Positions 8,882-18,159 are shown, counted from the stretch's first letter. The stretch is 64,000 bases of DNA from Jeotgalibacillus terrae (GCF_016908195.1 NZ_JAFBDK010000007.1:124001-188000), one strand, 5' to 3'. Numbers and translations are program-made. Notes: a model not told the origin generated them from the sequence alone.

Positions 8882-10099
8882 ATGTCTAAGATTACAGCGA
8901 CTTATCTTGTACATGATGCAAAAGGAAATTTGGAGAAGAAAGCAGAGTCGATTGCCCTTGGGCTGACTGTCGGTTCATGGACGGACCTGCCGGCAGTTGA
9001 TCAGGAGCAGTTAAAGAAGCATAAAGGTGAAGTCGTTTCTATTCAGGAAACCTCCCCGCATCAGGCAGCCGGTTATCTGGGTGAGCGTAAAGCGGGTCTG
9101 ATTAAGATCGCTTATCCATCAGCTAACTTCAGTGCAGATATTCCTGCAATCCTGACAACGATTTTCGGAAAGCTTTCACTTGATGGTGAAGTAAAACTGG
9201 TTGATATTGAACTCGATGAATCACTTGAAGCACAGTTTCCCGGTCCACAATTCGGTATTGATTCGATCAGAAATAAACTAGGCGTTCATGACCGCCCGCT
9301 CCTCATGAGTATATTCAAAGGGATGATTGGCCGGAGCACAGACCTTTTTGAAGAACAGCTGCGTGCTCAGGCAGCCGGCGGTGTTGATCTTGTGAAAGAT
9401 GATGAAATTCTGTTTGATAATCCACTCACTCCTTTTGAAGAGCGGATCCGCCGCGGTGTGAAGGTGTTAAACGAAGAATATGAACGTTCAGGCCACCGGA
9501 CATTATACGCAGTGAATCTATCAGGAAGAACCTTTGACCTGAAGGATAAAGCACGAAAGGCGGTATCGCTTGGAGCGAATGCGCTATTATTTAATGTTTT
9601 TGCATACGGGCTGGACACACTGCAAAGTCTTGCTGAGGATCCATATATTGATGTCCCGATTATGGCGCACCCTGCAGTATCCGGGGCCCTGACAGCTTCA
9701 CCACTTTACGGAATTTCCAACCAGGTGCTGCTTGGCAAACTGCTTCGTCTTGCAGGCGCTGACTTTGTGCTATTCCCTTCTCCATACGGCAGTGTGGCCA
9801 TGGAAAAACAGGAAACACTGGCGATCAGAGATGCGCTCACCTCTGACAGCAGATTGAGACGTGCGTTCCCGGTGCCATCAGCTGGCATCCACCCTGGTCT
9901 TGTACCTCAGCTGATCGAAGACTTTGGAAAGGATTCAATTATTAACGCAGGCGGCGGTATTCACGGCCATCCTGGCGGCGCGGCAGCCGGTGCCAAGGCT
10001 TTCCGTGACGCGATTGCTGAGGTGCAGGCGGGCGGTACGCTTGAAGATGCAGCCGCAAAATCAGCCGAGCTCGAAAAAGCACTGGCACTCTGGGGGTGA
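8882..10099 (+). CDS. mtnW: 2,3-diketo-5-methylthiopentyl-1-phosphate enolase (RuBisCO-like protein)
   Basis: MtnW tautomerises 2,3-diketo-5-methylthiopentyl-1-phosphate to its hydroxy-ketone enol form in methionine salvage. The 405-residue protein is a form IV RuBisCO-like protein. It keeps the carbamylation-type motif [10 protein letters not shown] and the C-terminal phosphate-binding [25 protein letters not shown] precedes the ATG at 8882. It is the first gene of a four-gene operon under the S-box at 8691-8804, and ends in a GTGA overlap zone with mtnX. Confidence 0.97.
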   Translation: MSKITATYLVHDAKGNLEKKAESIALGLTVGSWTDLPAVDQEQLKKHKGEVVSIQETSPHQAAGYLGERKAGLIKIAYPSANFSADIPAILTTIFGKLSLDGEVKLVDIELDESLEAQFPGPQFGIDSIRNKLGVHDRPLLMSIFKGMIGRSTDLFEEQLRAQAAGGVDLVKDDEILFDNPLTPFEERIRRGVKVLNEEYERSGHRTLYAVNLSGRTFDLKDKARKAVSLGANALLFNVFAYGLDTLQSLAEDPYIDVPIMAHPAVSGALTASPLYGISNQVLLGKLLRLAGADFVLFPSPYGSVAMEKQETLAIRDALTSDSRLRRAFPVPSAGIHPGLVPQLIEDFGKDSIINAGGGIHGHPGGAAAGAKAFRDAIAEVQAGGTLEDAAAKSAELEKALALWG

Positions 10100-10104
10100 G
10101 ACCA

Positions 10105-10770
10105 ATGTCGAGAATCATTTTCTGTGATTTTGATGGCACCATCACAAAATCCGACAATATTATTTCAATCATGAAACACTTTGATCCACCGGGCTGGGAG
10201 CCGATTAAAGATCAGATTCTTTCCCGGGAAATATCGATACGTGAAGGTGTCGGGAAAATGTTTGCAACACTGCCTTCCGAGCTGAAAAAAGACATCACAG
10301 AATATGTTGTCGAAACTGCTGAAATCCGCGGAGGCTTCGGGGAATTCGTTGATTACACAAAACAAGCTGGCATTCCGCTGAACATTGTCAGCGGCGGCAT
10401 CGACTTTTTCGTAAAGCCGATGCTGGCACCTTTCCACCTTGAAGATCACCTTTACTGCAACGGCAGTGATTTTTCGGGCCAGTACATCCGTATTACCTGG
10501 CCGCATGCATGTGATGAGTACTGTTCAAACGACTGTGGCTGCTGTAAACCCAGCCTGATCAGAAAACTCGCAGATCAGGATGCTGAAAAAATTGTCATCG
10601 GTGATTCAGTGACTGACCTCGAAGCAGCAAAACTGGCCGATCTGGTCTTTGTGTGCGGGGTTTATCTTGAAGAAAAATGCCTTGAACTAAATTTGCCTTA
10701 CAAGCGGTTTACCCATTTTGATGAAGTGATCAGCTATCTCAAACAGACAGAGGAGGTCATCAGCAGATGA
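10105..10770 (+). CDS. mtnX: 2-hydroxy-3-keto-5-methylthiopentenyl-1-phosphate phosphatase
   Basis: MtnX removes phosphate from the enol product of MtnW to give the acireductone. It is a HAD-family hydrolase of 221 residues: motif I DFDGTIT at the N-terminus, and [11 protein letters not shown] as motifs III/IV. A Cys-rich insert [15 protein letters not shown] matches the B. subtilis enzyme. ATG 10105 follows GGGGGTGAG with good spacing; an in-frame GTG at 10096 overlaps the mtnW stop and is less likely. It overlaps mtnB by ATGA. Confidence 0.96.
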   Translation: MSRIIFCDFDGTITKSDNIISIMKHFDPPGWEPIKDQILSREISIREGVGKMFATLPSELKKDITEYVVETAEIRGGFGEFVDYTKQAGIPLNIVSGGIDFFVKPMLAPFHLEDHLYCNGSDFSGQYIRITWPHACDEYCSNDCGCCKPSLIRKLADQDAEKIVIGDSVTDLEAAKLADLVFVCGVYLEEKCLELNLPYKRFTHFDEVISYLKQTEEVISR

Positions 10771-11396
10771 AAACCATTGACCTTAAAGCCCGATGGCAGG
10801 AGCTTGCAGATGTAAAAGATGTACTCGGCGCCCGCGGCTGGTTTCCCGGTACCAGCGGCAACCTGTCGATCAAAGTATCCGATGATCCGCTTGAGTTTCT
10901 GGTCACAGCAAGCGGTAAGGATAAATATAAGCGCACAGACGAAGACTTTGTTCTTGTTAACCGGCACAGCAAGCCTGTTGAGGACACACAATTGAAGCCT
11001 TCTGCGGAAACACTTCTGCATCAGAAAGTATATGAACTGACTGACGCCGGCTGCTCACTTCACGTTCATACAGTCAGTAACAATGTGATTTCTGAACTCT
11101 ACGCGAACAAAGGTGAGGTCACCTTTCAGGGGCAGGAGCTCATTAAAGCTTTCAACCTGTGGGAAGAAGATGCAGTGCTACGCGTACCGATTATTGAAAA
11201 TCCGGCACATATACCCGACCTTGCTAACCTGTTAGCTGAAAAAATTGATGACAATGTGTTCGGCGTGCTGATTAGAAATCATGGCATTACCGTCTGGGGA
11301 CGCAATGCATTTGAAGCAAAAAAACATCTTGAAGCATTTGAATTTCTATTTGAAAGTCATTTGGCATTTCGAATTCATACACAGGGAGGACGATAG
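10767..11396 (+). CDS. mtnB: methylthioribulose-1-phosphate dehydratase
   Basis: MtnB dehydrates methylthioribulose-1-phosphate, the product of MtnA, to the diketone used by MtnW. It is a 209-residue class II aldolase/adducin-fold protein with the zinc-binding HVHT motif and a third His in [22 protein letters not shown] at the N-terminus is family-typical. Its ATG overlaps the mtnX stop by 4 bases, and mtnD starts 3 bases after it. Confidence 0.96.
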   Translation: MKTIDLKARWQELADVKDVLGARGWFPGTSGNLSIKVSDDPLEFLVTASGKDKYKRTDEDFVLVNRHSKPVEDTQLKPSAETLLHQKVYELTDAGCSLHVHTVSNNVISELYANKGEVTFQGQELIKAFNLWEEDAVLRVPIIENPAHIPDLANLLAEKIDDNVFGVLIRNHGITVWGRNAFEAKKHLEAFEFLFESHLAFRIHTQGGR

Positions 11397-11398
11397 AC

Positions 11399-11941
11399 AT
11401 GGCAACAATTACAATCAGAGACACTCAGGAAACAATTAAAGGTGAAGAACAGGTTCAGGCATTTCTTTCAGATCAGGGCGTTTTATATGAAAAGTGGGAT
11501 CCTGCAAAGCTGCCTGATGCGCTTCAGGGCGTAACAGGTCTATCTGATGAAGATAAAGAAACCGTTCTTTCAGTTTTTGACGGTGAGATCCGTTCACTGG
11601 CTGAGCGCCGCGGCTATCATAACTGGGATGTGATTTCCCTGAATGAACAGACACCTGGCCTTGAAGACCTTTTGAAAAAATTTGAGCAGGTACATACGCA
11701 CACTGAAGATGAGGTGCGTGCAATCACAGCAGGCTCAGGTATTTTTATTATTAAAAGCGAAGACAAAGGTTACTTTGATGTGAACCTTGCACCAGGCGAC
11801 GTGATTTCTGTCCCGGTTAACACGCCACACTTCTTTACGCTGACAGATGAACGCGAAGTTGTAGCCGTCCGTTTGTTCATTGAAAAAGAAGGCTGGGTTG
11901 CTCATCCGTACAATGATCCGGCGTTTGAAGAAGCGAAATAA
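11399..11941 (+). CDS. mtnD: acireductone dioxygenase
   Basis: MtnD oxidises the acireductone to 4-methylthio-2-oxobutyrate (iron form) or off-pathway products (nickel form). The 180-residue cupin keeps the metal ligands in VHTHTEDEVR and the later His in VNTPHFFTL. A GGAGG site lies before ATG 11399. It ends the mtnWXBD operon. The final transaminase (mtnE), which neighbours these genes in B. subtilis, is not in this window. Confidence 0.97.
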   Translation: MATITIRDTQETIKGEEQVQAFLSDQGVLYEKWDPAKLPDALQGVTGLSDEDKETVLSVFDGEIRSLAERRGYHNWDVISLNEQTPGLEDLLKKFEQVHTHTEDEVRAITAGSGIFIIKSEDKGYFDVNLAPGDVISVPVNTPHFFTLTDEREVVAVRLFIEKEGWVAHPYNDPAFEEAK

Positions 11942-11949
11942 TATGTGAG

Positions 11950-11980
11950 ACCGCATCCTTTGAAAGGGTGCGGTTTTTTT
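11950..11980 (+). terminator. terminator of the mtnWXBD operon
   Basis: ACCGCATCCTTT and AAAGGGTGCGGT form a 12-bp stem (one G-T pair) followed by a run of seven T. Confidence 0.9.
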
Positions 11981-12023
11981 GATGTTGGACAGCGTGCTAT
12001 ATATGTCAAATTTCACTATACAT

Positions 12024-12107
12024 CGAACATGGCATGAAAAGTGGCGAACTGCCCGGGTTTTACGTCGAACACCACCTGTTTTGCGCCGAATCCACAAAAC
12101 ATCGACT
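12024..12107. repeat. 21-bp phased repeat array A1, core CGAAC (4 units)
   Basis: CGAAC or CGAAT begins at 12024, 12045, 12066 and 12087, exactly 21 bases apart. The bases before the core are mostly TTTTRCGY or GTGG, while the middle of each unit varies. The same unit occurs at 36674 and 40412. The rest of the gap to 12265 shows no gene or clear signal. Confidence 0.8.
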
Positions 12108-12280
12108 GCGCCGTACACCCCCTCACTATTGTTTGTCCCACTCACGAAAAGGGTACTGATAACTACTCTTAATCGCGATCACTCACTGCTCTGCCACATT
12201 TCGCACACCTGCTTCCCTTCCCACTTTCACCAGAACCCATCCATCATGTAAAATAAATAACAGATAGGAGGAATTGTGCT

Positions 12281-13423
12281 TTGAGAAAACTACTTCTGCT
12301 GATTGTCATCGTCTTTGGCATCTTTTTCTCCAGACCATTATGGGAGGACTACCTTCCTGAGTCTGTTAATTTATCCTTTATAGATCAACTGTCAGACCGT
12401 GCGGGTGCTGCTATAGAAGGCGGTTCTGTGCAGGATACCTGGGAATCATTTCTCGATTCAGTCACAGATTTCATTATAGAAGTGGATGAAGTGATTCAGG
12501 ACGCTCCGGAGATCTCCACTGAAAATGAAACAGCTGCCGTCGCCCGCCCTGATCTGGATGTTCCTTCTGAAAAGCTTTTTGCTGTTCATAATATTGAACT
12601 TGGACAGGCTAAAGCTGATGTGGAAGCTGCTGCCGGACAGGCCAGCCGCAGTTCTATGAACGAATTCGGTGTAAACTGGCATGCGTATCATGAGCAATAT
12701 CAGAATTTCTTTATGGTTTCCTATAATAACAATAATGAAGTGAACGGCCTTTTTACGAATCAGGATCTGATCACTTCCTCCCTTCCGCTTAAAATTGGCA
12801 GTACACGTGAAGAAGTCAGAGCTGAGCTTGGACAGCCGCTTTCTTATATTCAAAAAGGATTCGTCCGCTATGAGCTGCAGGATGACGGAGAATACGATAT
12901 GTTTTCTTACGACGGCACATATATTACTATTTTCTATGATCTTCATGAAAATCATACAGTGACGGCACTGCAGATTGTGTCTGAAGATCTTGAAGACGGC
13001 CGCGATGAACTGTATGCTGCACCTTCAGCTGAACTTGAAGAAGGATTCAAACATCAGCTGTTTGATGTGACCAATGCAGCCCGTACAGAGCACGGTTTGA
13101 ATGCCCTTGAGTGGAATGAGGCTGTCAGTGAAACAGCTCGTAAACACAGCGTTGATATGGCAGAGAATCAATTCTTCTCACATACAAACCAGGCCGGTGA
13201 GTCTCCTTTTGACAGAATGGATACAGACGGCATCCGTTATAGTGTTGCAGGTGAAAACCTTGCTTACGGGCAATACAGCGCGATTTTTGCACATGAGGGT
13301 CTGATGAATTCTCTTGGTCACCGGGAAAATATCCTGAAGCCTGACTATGGATATCTTGGCGTTGGTGTAGATTTTAACGAAGAAAATCAGCCGTTTTTTA
13401 CGGAGATGTTTTTTAATAACTAA
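12281..13423 (+). CDS. CAP-domain (SCP/PR1) secreted or membrane-anchored protein, YlbC-like
   Basis: A 380-residue protein with one N-terminal hydrophobic segment (LLLLIVIVFGIFF), an acidic linker, a CAP-associated N-terminal domain at roughly 95-235 and a CAP domain at roughly 250-380. CAP hallmarks are NAARTEHGLNALEWN, HSVDMAENQFFSHT, GENLAYG and SLGHRENIL. The same domain order occurs in B. subtilis YlbC. The start is TTG at 12281, nine bases after AGGAGG; no better ATG exists. Function in Bacilli is not established. It stands alone between the mtn operon and a large hairpin. Confidence 0.85.
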   Translation: MRKLLLLIVIVFGIFFSRPLWEDYLPESVNLSFIDQLSDRAGAAIEGGSVQDTWESFLDSVTDFIIEVDEVIQDAPEISTENETAAVARPDLDVPSEKLFAVHNIELGQAKADVEAAAGQASRSSMNEFGVNWHAYHEQYQNFFMVSYNNNNEVNGLFTNQDLITSSLPLKIGSTREEVRAELGQPLSYIQKGFVRYELQDDGEYDMFSYDGTYITIFYDLHENHTVTALQIVSEDLEDGRDELYAAPSAELEEGFKHQLFDVTNAARTEHGLNALEWNEAVSETARKHSVDMAENQFFSHTNQAGESPFDRMDTDGIRYSVAGENLAYGQYSAIFAHEGLMNSLGHRENILKPDYGYLGVGVDFNEENQPFFTEMFFNN

Positions 13424-13424
13424 A

Positions 13425-13477
13425 CAACGAGAAAGAGGATGGGACATTTTTTACATGTTCCATCCTCTTTCTCGTTT
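13425..13477. terminator. long hairpin after the CAP-domain gene
   Basis: About 21 base pairs (AACGAGAAAGAGGATGG pairs with its complement, one G-T) enclose a TTTTTTA loop. The 3' tail is only weakly T-rich on either strand. It directly abuts repeat copy E2 and may serve both converging transcripts. Confidence 0.7.
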
Positions 13478-13600
13478 CGCTGCGCTTCAGGCGGATGCTT
13501 TCCGGACGGAGGTTGCTAAGCCTCCTCGCCTTCGGCTGCGGGGTCTCAGCTTCCCTCTAATCGTCCCGGAGTCACCGCCTTACGCTTCGCTACACTTAGA
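13476..13600. repeat. structured element, copy E2
   Basis: It shares the order GGCGGATGCTTTCCG, AAGCCTCCTCG, GCTGCGGGGTCTCAGC, AATCGTCCCGGAGTCACC and CGCTTCG with copy E3 at 26231. The ends are complementary in part (CAGGCGG with CCGCCTTA). Confidence 0.75.
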
Positions 13601-13649
13601 TATCAATTAATACGTTATATGTTTAGGGACTCAAAACTTTCTTCCATTA

Positions 13650-13700
13650 CAGAACGTCCGAATGAGAAAGCCTACTCCTTTAGATGCGGGAGTTATCAGT
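13650..13700 (+). mobile_element. relic of an IS200/IS605-family right end
   Basis: The tract GTCCGAATGAGAAAGCC, then CTCC-loop-GGGAG, then TTATCAG looks like the right end of an IS200/IS605-family element, where a GAATGAGAAGCC box precedes a short terminal hairpin. No transposase or TnpB frame remains next to it. The call is by resemblance only. Confidence 0.45.
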
Positions 13701-13708
13701 AAGTGATT

Positions 13709-14125
13709 TTACCTTCTGAACACAAACCACTTCATAAAGAAAAAGCTCGACAGGGATGACAATAGCATCGACAGCCCTTTTGCTGTATTGGCTTCAAGCC
13801 ATCCGGGAAGCAGTTCTGCCTGTTCGATCAGCCAGAGGCCGCCGATGAATACTCCGTTTGCGATAAAGAGGCTGACGATTGCCTGTGTGATAAATCCTGC
13901 GAACTGCTTTTTTGTTTTATTCACGTTGAATGTATATCTCGAATTCCAGTAATAGCTATTCAGGATTGCCGCTGTATAAGCGATTGTATTGAACACTGTC
14001 AAAAGTGTATTGTCTCTGGTCGGGAAAGCAAGTAACAGTCCGTTCAGCACCCCGATATCAATCAGTGCACAGCTTAATCCTATTATACTGTAGGAAGCGA
14101 ATTGTTTTGATCCGCGTCTGCTCAT
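13709..14125 (-). CDS. GtrA family membrane protein
   Basis: A 138-residue protein with four hydrophobic helices and the GtrA signature region YSIIGLSCALIDIGVLNGLL, NSYYWNSRYTF and a C-terminal FFFMKWFVFRR. GtrA-like proteins are thought to help move lipid-linked sugars across membranes. AGGTGG precedes ATG 14125. It lies 20 bases after the SqdX-like gene in the same operon, so a role in handling a glycolipid is plausible, but no specific function is known. Confidence 0.85.
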   Translation of the reverse strand: MSRRGSKQFASYSIIGLSCALIDIGVLNGLLLAFPTRDNTLLTVFNTIAYTAAILNSYYWNSRYTFNVNKTKKQFAGFITQAIVSLFIANGVFIGGLWLIEQAELLPGWLEANTAKGLSMLLSSLSSFFFMKWFVFRR

Positions 14126-14145
14126 CTTTCCACCTGCCCATTTGT

Positions 14146-15273
14146 CTAAGGCCTATCTTTATGAAGCCTTAGCGTTTCCTCATAATAATCCATGAGCTGC
14201 GCTGCAGATTCATCCCATCCTACAGACTGGATGTCTTCATGCGCAAGTTGTCCCATTTTAGTCCGCTTCTCTGATTCTTTCAGCTGACCGGCTGCCCTGA
14301 ATAGATCTTCCGGGTCAGCAGGATCAAAAAGTACACCGGTCCTGCCCGCTTCAATCTGTTCTCCTGTTGGGCCGCTTTTTGCAGCAAGCACAGGAAGTCC
14401 TGCTGCCATTGCCTCCATCAGTACAAGCCCAAGCGTTTCAGTTGTGGATGGAAACGCAAAGACATCTGCTGAGGCATATGCCTCAGCAAGCTCATCCCCA
14501 TGCAAAAATCCGGTGAAAACTGTATTGGTACCCGCAAATTCCTTTTCAAGGGTCTCTCTATTTGGTCCGTCACCGACAATGGCCAGACAGAAATTATCTG
14601 ACTGCTGAAGCAGCGGTTTGACTCTTTCAATTTCTTTTTCAGCTGCAAGTCTGCCTACAAACAGCAGAAGCGTTTTATCTGTTTTCCCGCCCGACAGACG
14701 TTTTCTCATGTCTTCGTGATAGAAGTCAGGGTGAAACCTTTTCGTGTCTACTCCCCTTTTCCAGAGGTGTACATTATGAAAACCCTTTTCCTGCAGTTCT
14801 TCAAGGACAGTCTGTGACGTGCACAGGTTTAAGAGCGCCCGGTTATGCAGCGTTTTGAAGTATGTCCACATCGCCGGCTTCATATAGGAAAAATTATAGT
14901 AATCTGCGTATTTCGGCACATGGGTATGATATGAAGCCATCAGCGGCAGCTTCAGTCTCTTCGTATAATAAATACCCGTTACACCCAAAAATGAAGGGTT
15001 CACCACATGCACAAGATCCGGGTTAAAGGTTTTAAGATACTTTTTAACTTTTTTAGAGTAAAAGGAAAATTTACGGTCTTCTTTATATAGAAAGAAATTG
15101 TAGGCGGGAATGCCGGCTACAATCGCTCCTTCGAATTCTTTGATGCCATGGTCAGGCGCAATGACCATCACTTCATGTCCCTGACGTCTCAGCCACCTGA
15201 TTGAGGCGCACAGTCTGGTGACGACTCCATCTGTTGAAGGCAGAAACGTTTCTGTTATCATTGCAATTCTCAT
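14146..15273 (-). CDS. sqdX: SqdX/SQD2-like sulfoquinovosyltransferase (GT4)
   Basis: A 375-residue GT-B fold glycosyltransferase of family GT4. It likely transfers sulfoquinovose from UDP-sulfoquinovose to diacylglycerol, making the sulfolipid SQDG at the inner membrane face. Segments recalled from cyanobacterial SqdX and plant SQD2 are MASYHTHVPKY, LNLCTSQ, LWKRGVDTKRF, AGTNTVFTGFLHGDEL and STTETLGLVLMEAMAAG. The last holds the ETLGLV donor-sugar motif. AGGAGG precedes ATG 15273. It starts 15 bases after the UDP-sulfoquinovose synthase gene, which strongly supports the assignment over a generic mannosyltransferase. Confidence 0.85.
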   Translation of the reverse strand: MRIAMITETFLPSTDGVVTRLCASIRWLRRQGHEVMVIAPDHGIKEFEGAIVAGIPAYNFFLYKEDRKFSFYSKKVKKYLKTFNPDLVHVVNPSFLGVTGIYYTKRLKLPLMASYHTHVPKYADYYNFSYMKPAMWTYFKTLHNRALLNLCTSQTVLEELQEKGFHNVHLWKRGVDTKRFHPDFYHEDMRKRLSGGKTDKTLLLFVGRLAAEKEIERVKPLLQQSDNFCLAIVGDGPNRETLEKEFAGTNTVFTGFLHGDELAEAYASADVFAFPSTTETLGLVLMEAMAAGLPVLAAKSGPTGEQIEAGRTGVLFDPADPEDLFRAAGQLKESEKRTKMGQLAHEDIQSVGWDESAAQLMDYYEETLRLHKDRP

Positions 15274-15288
15274 AGATTCCTCCTGCTG

Positions 15289-16545
15289 TCAGGTTTGATC
15301 GGTCACCGCTTCTTTTTTTACAGGTATACCTGCCTGCTGGTCCTTCGTCCATACACTGCGGGCCGGGATTTTAGACAGGTCAGCCCTGTTGGCATAACGC
15401 CTAGCTACATCTGTCACCTCTTCTAAAAGACCCTTATTCAGCGTAATCGGATTCAGCCCTTTTGATAAGAAAAGATCATTTTTCACATGAAGCTCGTTTT
15501 CTGCGGCTTCTTTTCTCGGATTCGGCACGTAAGCAATTTCGCCTCCGGTCAGTTCTTTCACCATTTTAGCGAGATCTTCTACGCGGTGCGTTTCAGTCAT
15601 CTGATTAAAAATCATGACAAGATCCCCTTCAGCAGGCGGATTCTCAATTGCAAGCTGAATACAGCGGACTGTATCCTGAATGTGAATAAATGCGCGTGTC
15701 TGTCCGCCTGTACCGTGAACGGTAATCGGGTAATCAAGTGCTGCCTGCATCAGGAAACGGTTCAGTACAGTGCCGTAATCACCGTCATAGTCAAAGCGGT
15801 TGATCAGTCGTTCATCGAGACTGGTTTCTTCAGTATTTGTTCCCCAGACAATTCCCTGATGAAGGTCTGTAATCCGGAGCTGGTCGTTTTTATTATAGTA
15901 TTGAAAAAGAAGCTGATCCTGAGATTTCGTCATATGATAGACAGACCCTGGATTGGTAGGATACAGGATTTTCTGTTCCACTCCTTCGCCCTGTTCCGTT
16001 TTCACTTCTACATCGAGGTAACCTTCAGGAATTTTGACTCCGGCTGTGCCATATCCGTATACACCCATTGTGCCAAGGTGGACTAGATGAATATCAAGCC
16101 CGGAATCAGCAATTGCACACAGGATATTGTGGGTCGCATTCATGTTGTTATTTACTGTATAGCGTTTATGCCGTGGAGATTTCATGGAGTAAGGTGCTGA
16201 GCGCTGTTCGGCAAAGTGTATCATTGCATGAGGTTTTTCTTCGCAAATGATCTGATATAGCCTGTCATAATCTGTTGCCAGATCAATATTGAGGTAGCGG
16301 ATCGTCTTTCCAGTCACCTCTTTCCAGGCTTTGATTCTCTCACCCATTGGTCTGATCGGTGTAAGAGATTCGACTTCAAGCTCATTATCAATATTCCTTC
16401 GTGAAAGGTTATCAATAATAATGACCTCATAGCCCTTTTTTGACAGATGGAGGCTTGTAGGCCAGCCACAAAATCCATCCCCTCCGAGTACAAGTACTTT
16501 TTTTGATTCGTCATGCATCTGGCTGATCCGATTCGTCACATCCAT
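15289..16545 (-). CDS. sqd1: UDP-sulfoquinovose synthase
   Basis: The enzyme makes UDP-sulfoquinovose from UDP-glucose and sulfite with bound NAD. The ~418-residue protein follows Arabidopsis SQD1 along its length. Key segments are VLGGDGFCGWPTSLHLSKKG (NAD site), FAEQRSAPYSM, LGTMGVYG with the catalytic Thr, YHMTKSQ as the YxxxK pair, GTVLNRFLMQAAL, GGQTRAFIHIQDTV and VPNPRKEAAENE. The start is uncertain: GAGGAG lies 2 bases before ATG 16545 and 8 bases before an in-frame GTG at 16539. First gene of an operon with sqdX and a GtrA gene. Rare outside phototrophs and some proteobacteria. Confidence 0.93.
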   Translation of the reverse strand: MDVTNRISQMHDESKKVLVLGGDGFCGWPTSLHLSKKGYEVIIIDNLSRRNIDNELEVESLTPIRPMGERIKAWKEVTGKTIRYLNIDLATDYDRLYQIICEEKPHAMIHFAEQRSAPYSMKSPRHKRYTVNNNMNATHNILCAIADSGLDIHLVHLGTMGVYGYGTAGVKIPEGYLDVEVKTEQGEGVEQKILYPTNPGSVYHMTKSQDQLLFQYYNKNDQLRITDLHQGIVWGTNTEETSLDERLINRFDYDGDYGTVLNRFLMQAALDYPITVHGTGGQTRAFIHIQDTVRCIQLAIENPPAEGDLVMIFNQMTETHRVEDLAKMVKELTGGEIAYVPNPRKEAAENELHVKNDLFLSKGLNPITLNKGLLEEVTDVARRYANRADLSKIPARSVWTKDQQAGIPVKKEAVTDQT

Positions 16546-16666
16546 CACTCCTCATCATGATTATGTCTCTTGTAAAATCTATTGTAGCCTGTTTAGCTTT
16601 CAAAAACTAATCATTCACTATGTGGATTGTTCCAAATATAATTGTTCATCAAAAACGGCCCGCTTA

Positions 16667-17218
16667 TCACGAACCGTTCTCCCATTCTCTTTTTAAAATT
16701 GAGTAACTGTAATGGTCATAATACTTACCCTGAAACAGATGCTTATCGCGGACAAGACCTTCCTGCTTAAAACCAAGCTTTTCAAGTAATCTCATCGAAG
16801 CGCTGTTTCCTTTTGCTGCATAAGCTTCAATCCGGTTCAGCTTCATATATTGAAATCCGTGTTCAATCATACCTGTGACAGCTTCCCGTCCGTAACCTTT
16901 TCCCCATTGATCAGGGGTAAGGTCATAGCCGATCTCTGCAATATTATTGTAGCGGTCCCACTGATGAAAGCCGCATGTGCCAATCATATCGCCGCTATCC
17001 TTTAACGTGATCGCCCAGCGGTTATGATTCTTTTTCGGATGATAGGCGTTATATAAAATAAAGTTTTCAGCTTCCTCCATTTCCGTATACACTTCTTCAT
17101 CCAGTAAAAACCTGCAGACCACCGGATCTGAAAAGTGATCGAAAATAAATTGGGTATGCTCTTTTGTCAGTGCAACTAATGCTAACCTTTCTGTCTCGAA
17201 CTCATCAAAGGGATTCAT
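16667..17218 (-). CDS. GNAT family N-acetyltransferase, RimJ/RimL type
   Basis: The 183-residue protein has the GNAT core: TERLALVAL at the N-terminus, the acetyl-CoA loop QWGKGYGREA near residue 117 and NSASMRLLEKLGF near the C-terminus. It would acetylate an amino group of a protein or small molecule; substrate unknown. It overlaps the preceding small membrane-protein gene by ATGA. Confidence 0.88.
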   Translation of the reverse strand: MNPFDEFETERLALVALTKEHTQFIFDHFSDPVVCRFLLDEEVYTEMEEAENFILYNAYHPKKNHNRWAITLKDSGDMIGTCGFHQWDRYNNIAEIGYDLTPDQWGKGYGREAVTGMIEHGFQYMKLNRIEAYAAKGNSASMRLLEKLGFKQEGLVRDKHLFQGKYYDHYSYSILKREWENGS

Positions 17219-17484
17219 TTTTTCAGTCCAGCTTCAGGATTTTTCTCAAGTTCAATGCGCTTTTGCTTTCTGATCCAGAGCATACCGCATACAGCAACAA
17301 CGAAAAATAGTATGTAAATACCCAGTTCTACATTACTGACAGTCTCCATCGTAATATCATCGATCATGAGCACATTAATCAGACGGAAGTTCAGCCCCAA
17401 TGCGCCGCCGATCAGCAGTCCGAGGAAAATTTTTTCTCGGGATTTTAATACGTCCATACGTGATGGTTCAGTTGAATGTCTCAT
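17215..17484 (-). CDS. small membrane protein, unknown function
   Basis: An 89-residue protein with two predicted helices (FLGLLIGGALGLNFRLINVLM and LGIYILFFVVAVCGMLWI) and a basic C-terminus. I do not recognise a family. ATG 17484 has AAGGA nine bases before it; an in-frame TTG at 17502 sits on that site. The ATGA overlap with the acetyltransferase gene shows it is translated. Confidence 0.7.
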   Translation of the reverse strand: MRHSTEPSRMDVLKSREKIFLGLLIGGALGLNFRLINVLMIDDITMETVSNVELGIYILFFVVAVCGMLWIRKQKRIELEKNPEAGLKK

Positions 17485-17538
17485 TAAAATCGTTCCTTTC
17501 AAATCTGTTCTTTTTACTATAACAAATCGCGCAGCCCT

Positions 17539-18093
17539 TCACCTGATCCAGTAGCGTCTGATCAGCACGCCGTTTTCTTCTTCATCGCGCGGGTCTCTTA
17601 CTCCGCCGTTTGATTCAATCGCTTTAAATGAACCGGGATTATCGTCATCGCATGTAACAAGCACCTCACTGATACCGAACTTCTCCGTTTCCGTGAGTGC
17701 CTGCTGCAAAATTGCTGTGGCGTAGCCTTTTCTTCTTTCATCCGGTCTGATGCCATAACCAATGTGACCGCCGAGTTTCATCAGCGCTTCAGTTAGTTCG
17801 TGACGGATATGTACAGCGCCGAGTATTTTATGATCTTCATTGATTAAGAAGTAGAGGGAACTGCTCACCCAACCTGCCGGAAGATCTACTCCACGTTCTT
17901 CATTTTTCCACTTATGAACCTGTGCCTCAAAGCTTTCTGTCCCGGGAGCAGAAGCCACCGGAATAATTGTCTCCCCCGCCTCTTTCCAGTCGTTAATATA
18001 CGACCAGTACGATTTTTCACTGATCGCTTCTGGTTTAACCAATTGAATACCTGTCATGCAAACACCAGCTTTCTGATTTTTCCGATCATTCAT
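17539..18093 (-). CDS. GNAT family N-acetyltransferase
   Basis: A 184-residue GNAT protein: EAISEKSYWSYINDWKEAGETIIP at the N-terminus, LGAVHIRHELTE, the acetyl-CoA loop RPDERRKGYATAIL and NPGSFKAIESNGG. The C-terminal RRYWI is shared by a common Firmicute GNAT group. The start may be ATG 18057 (MTGIQLVKPEA), where family similarity begins; the ATG at 18093 lacks a visible ribosome site. Substrate unknown. Confidence 0.85.
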   Translation of the reverse strand: MNDRKNQKAGVCMTGIQLVKPEAISEKSYWSYINDWKEAGETIIPVASAPGTESFEAQVHKWKNEERGVDLPAGWVSSSLYFLINEDHKILGAVHIRHELTEALMKLGGHIGYGIRPDERRKGYATAILQQALTETEKFGISEVLVTCDDDNPGSFKAIESNGGVRDPRDEEENGVLIRRYWIR

Positions 18094-18159
18094 TGAGTCT
18101 ATGTTATCTTTAAATGAAAGTGAAGAAAAGACATTTTAAGAAAGTGGAGGACAAATATC

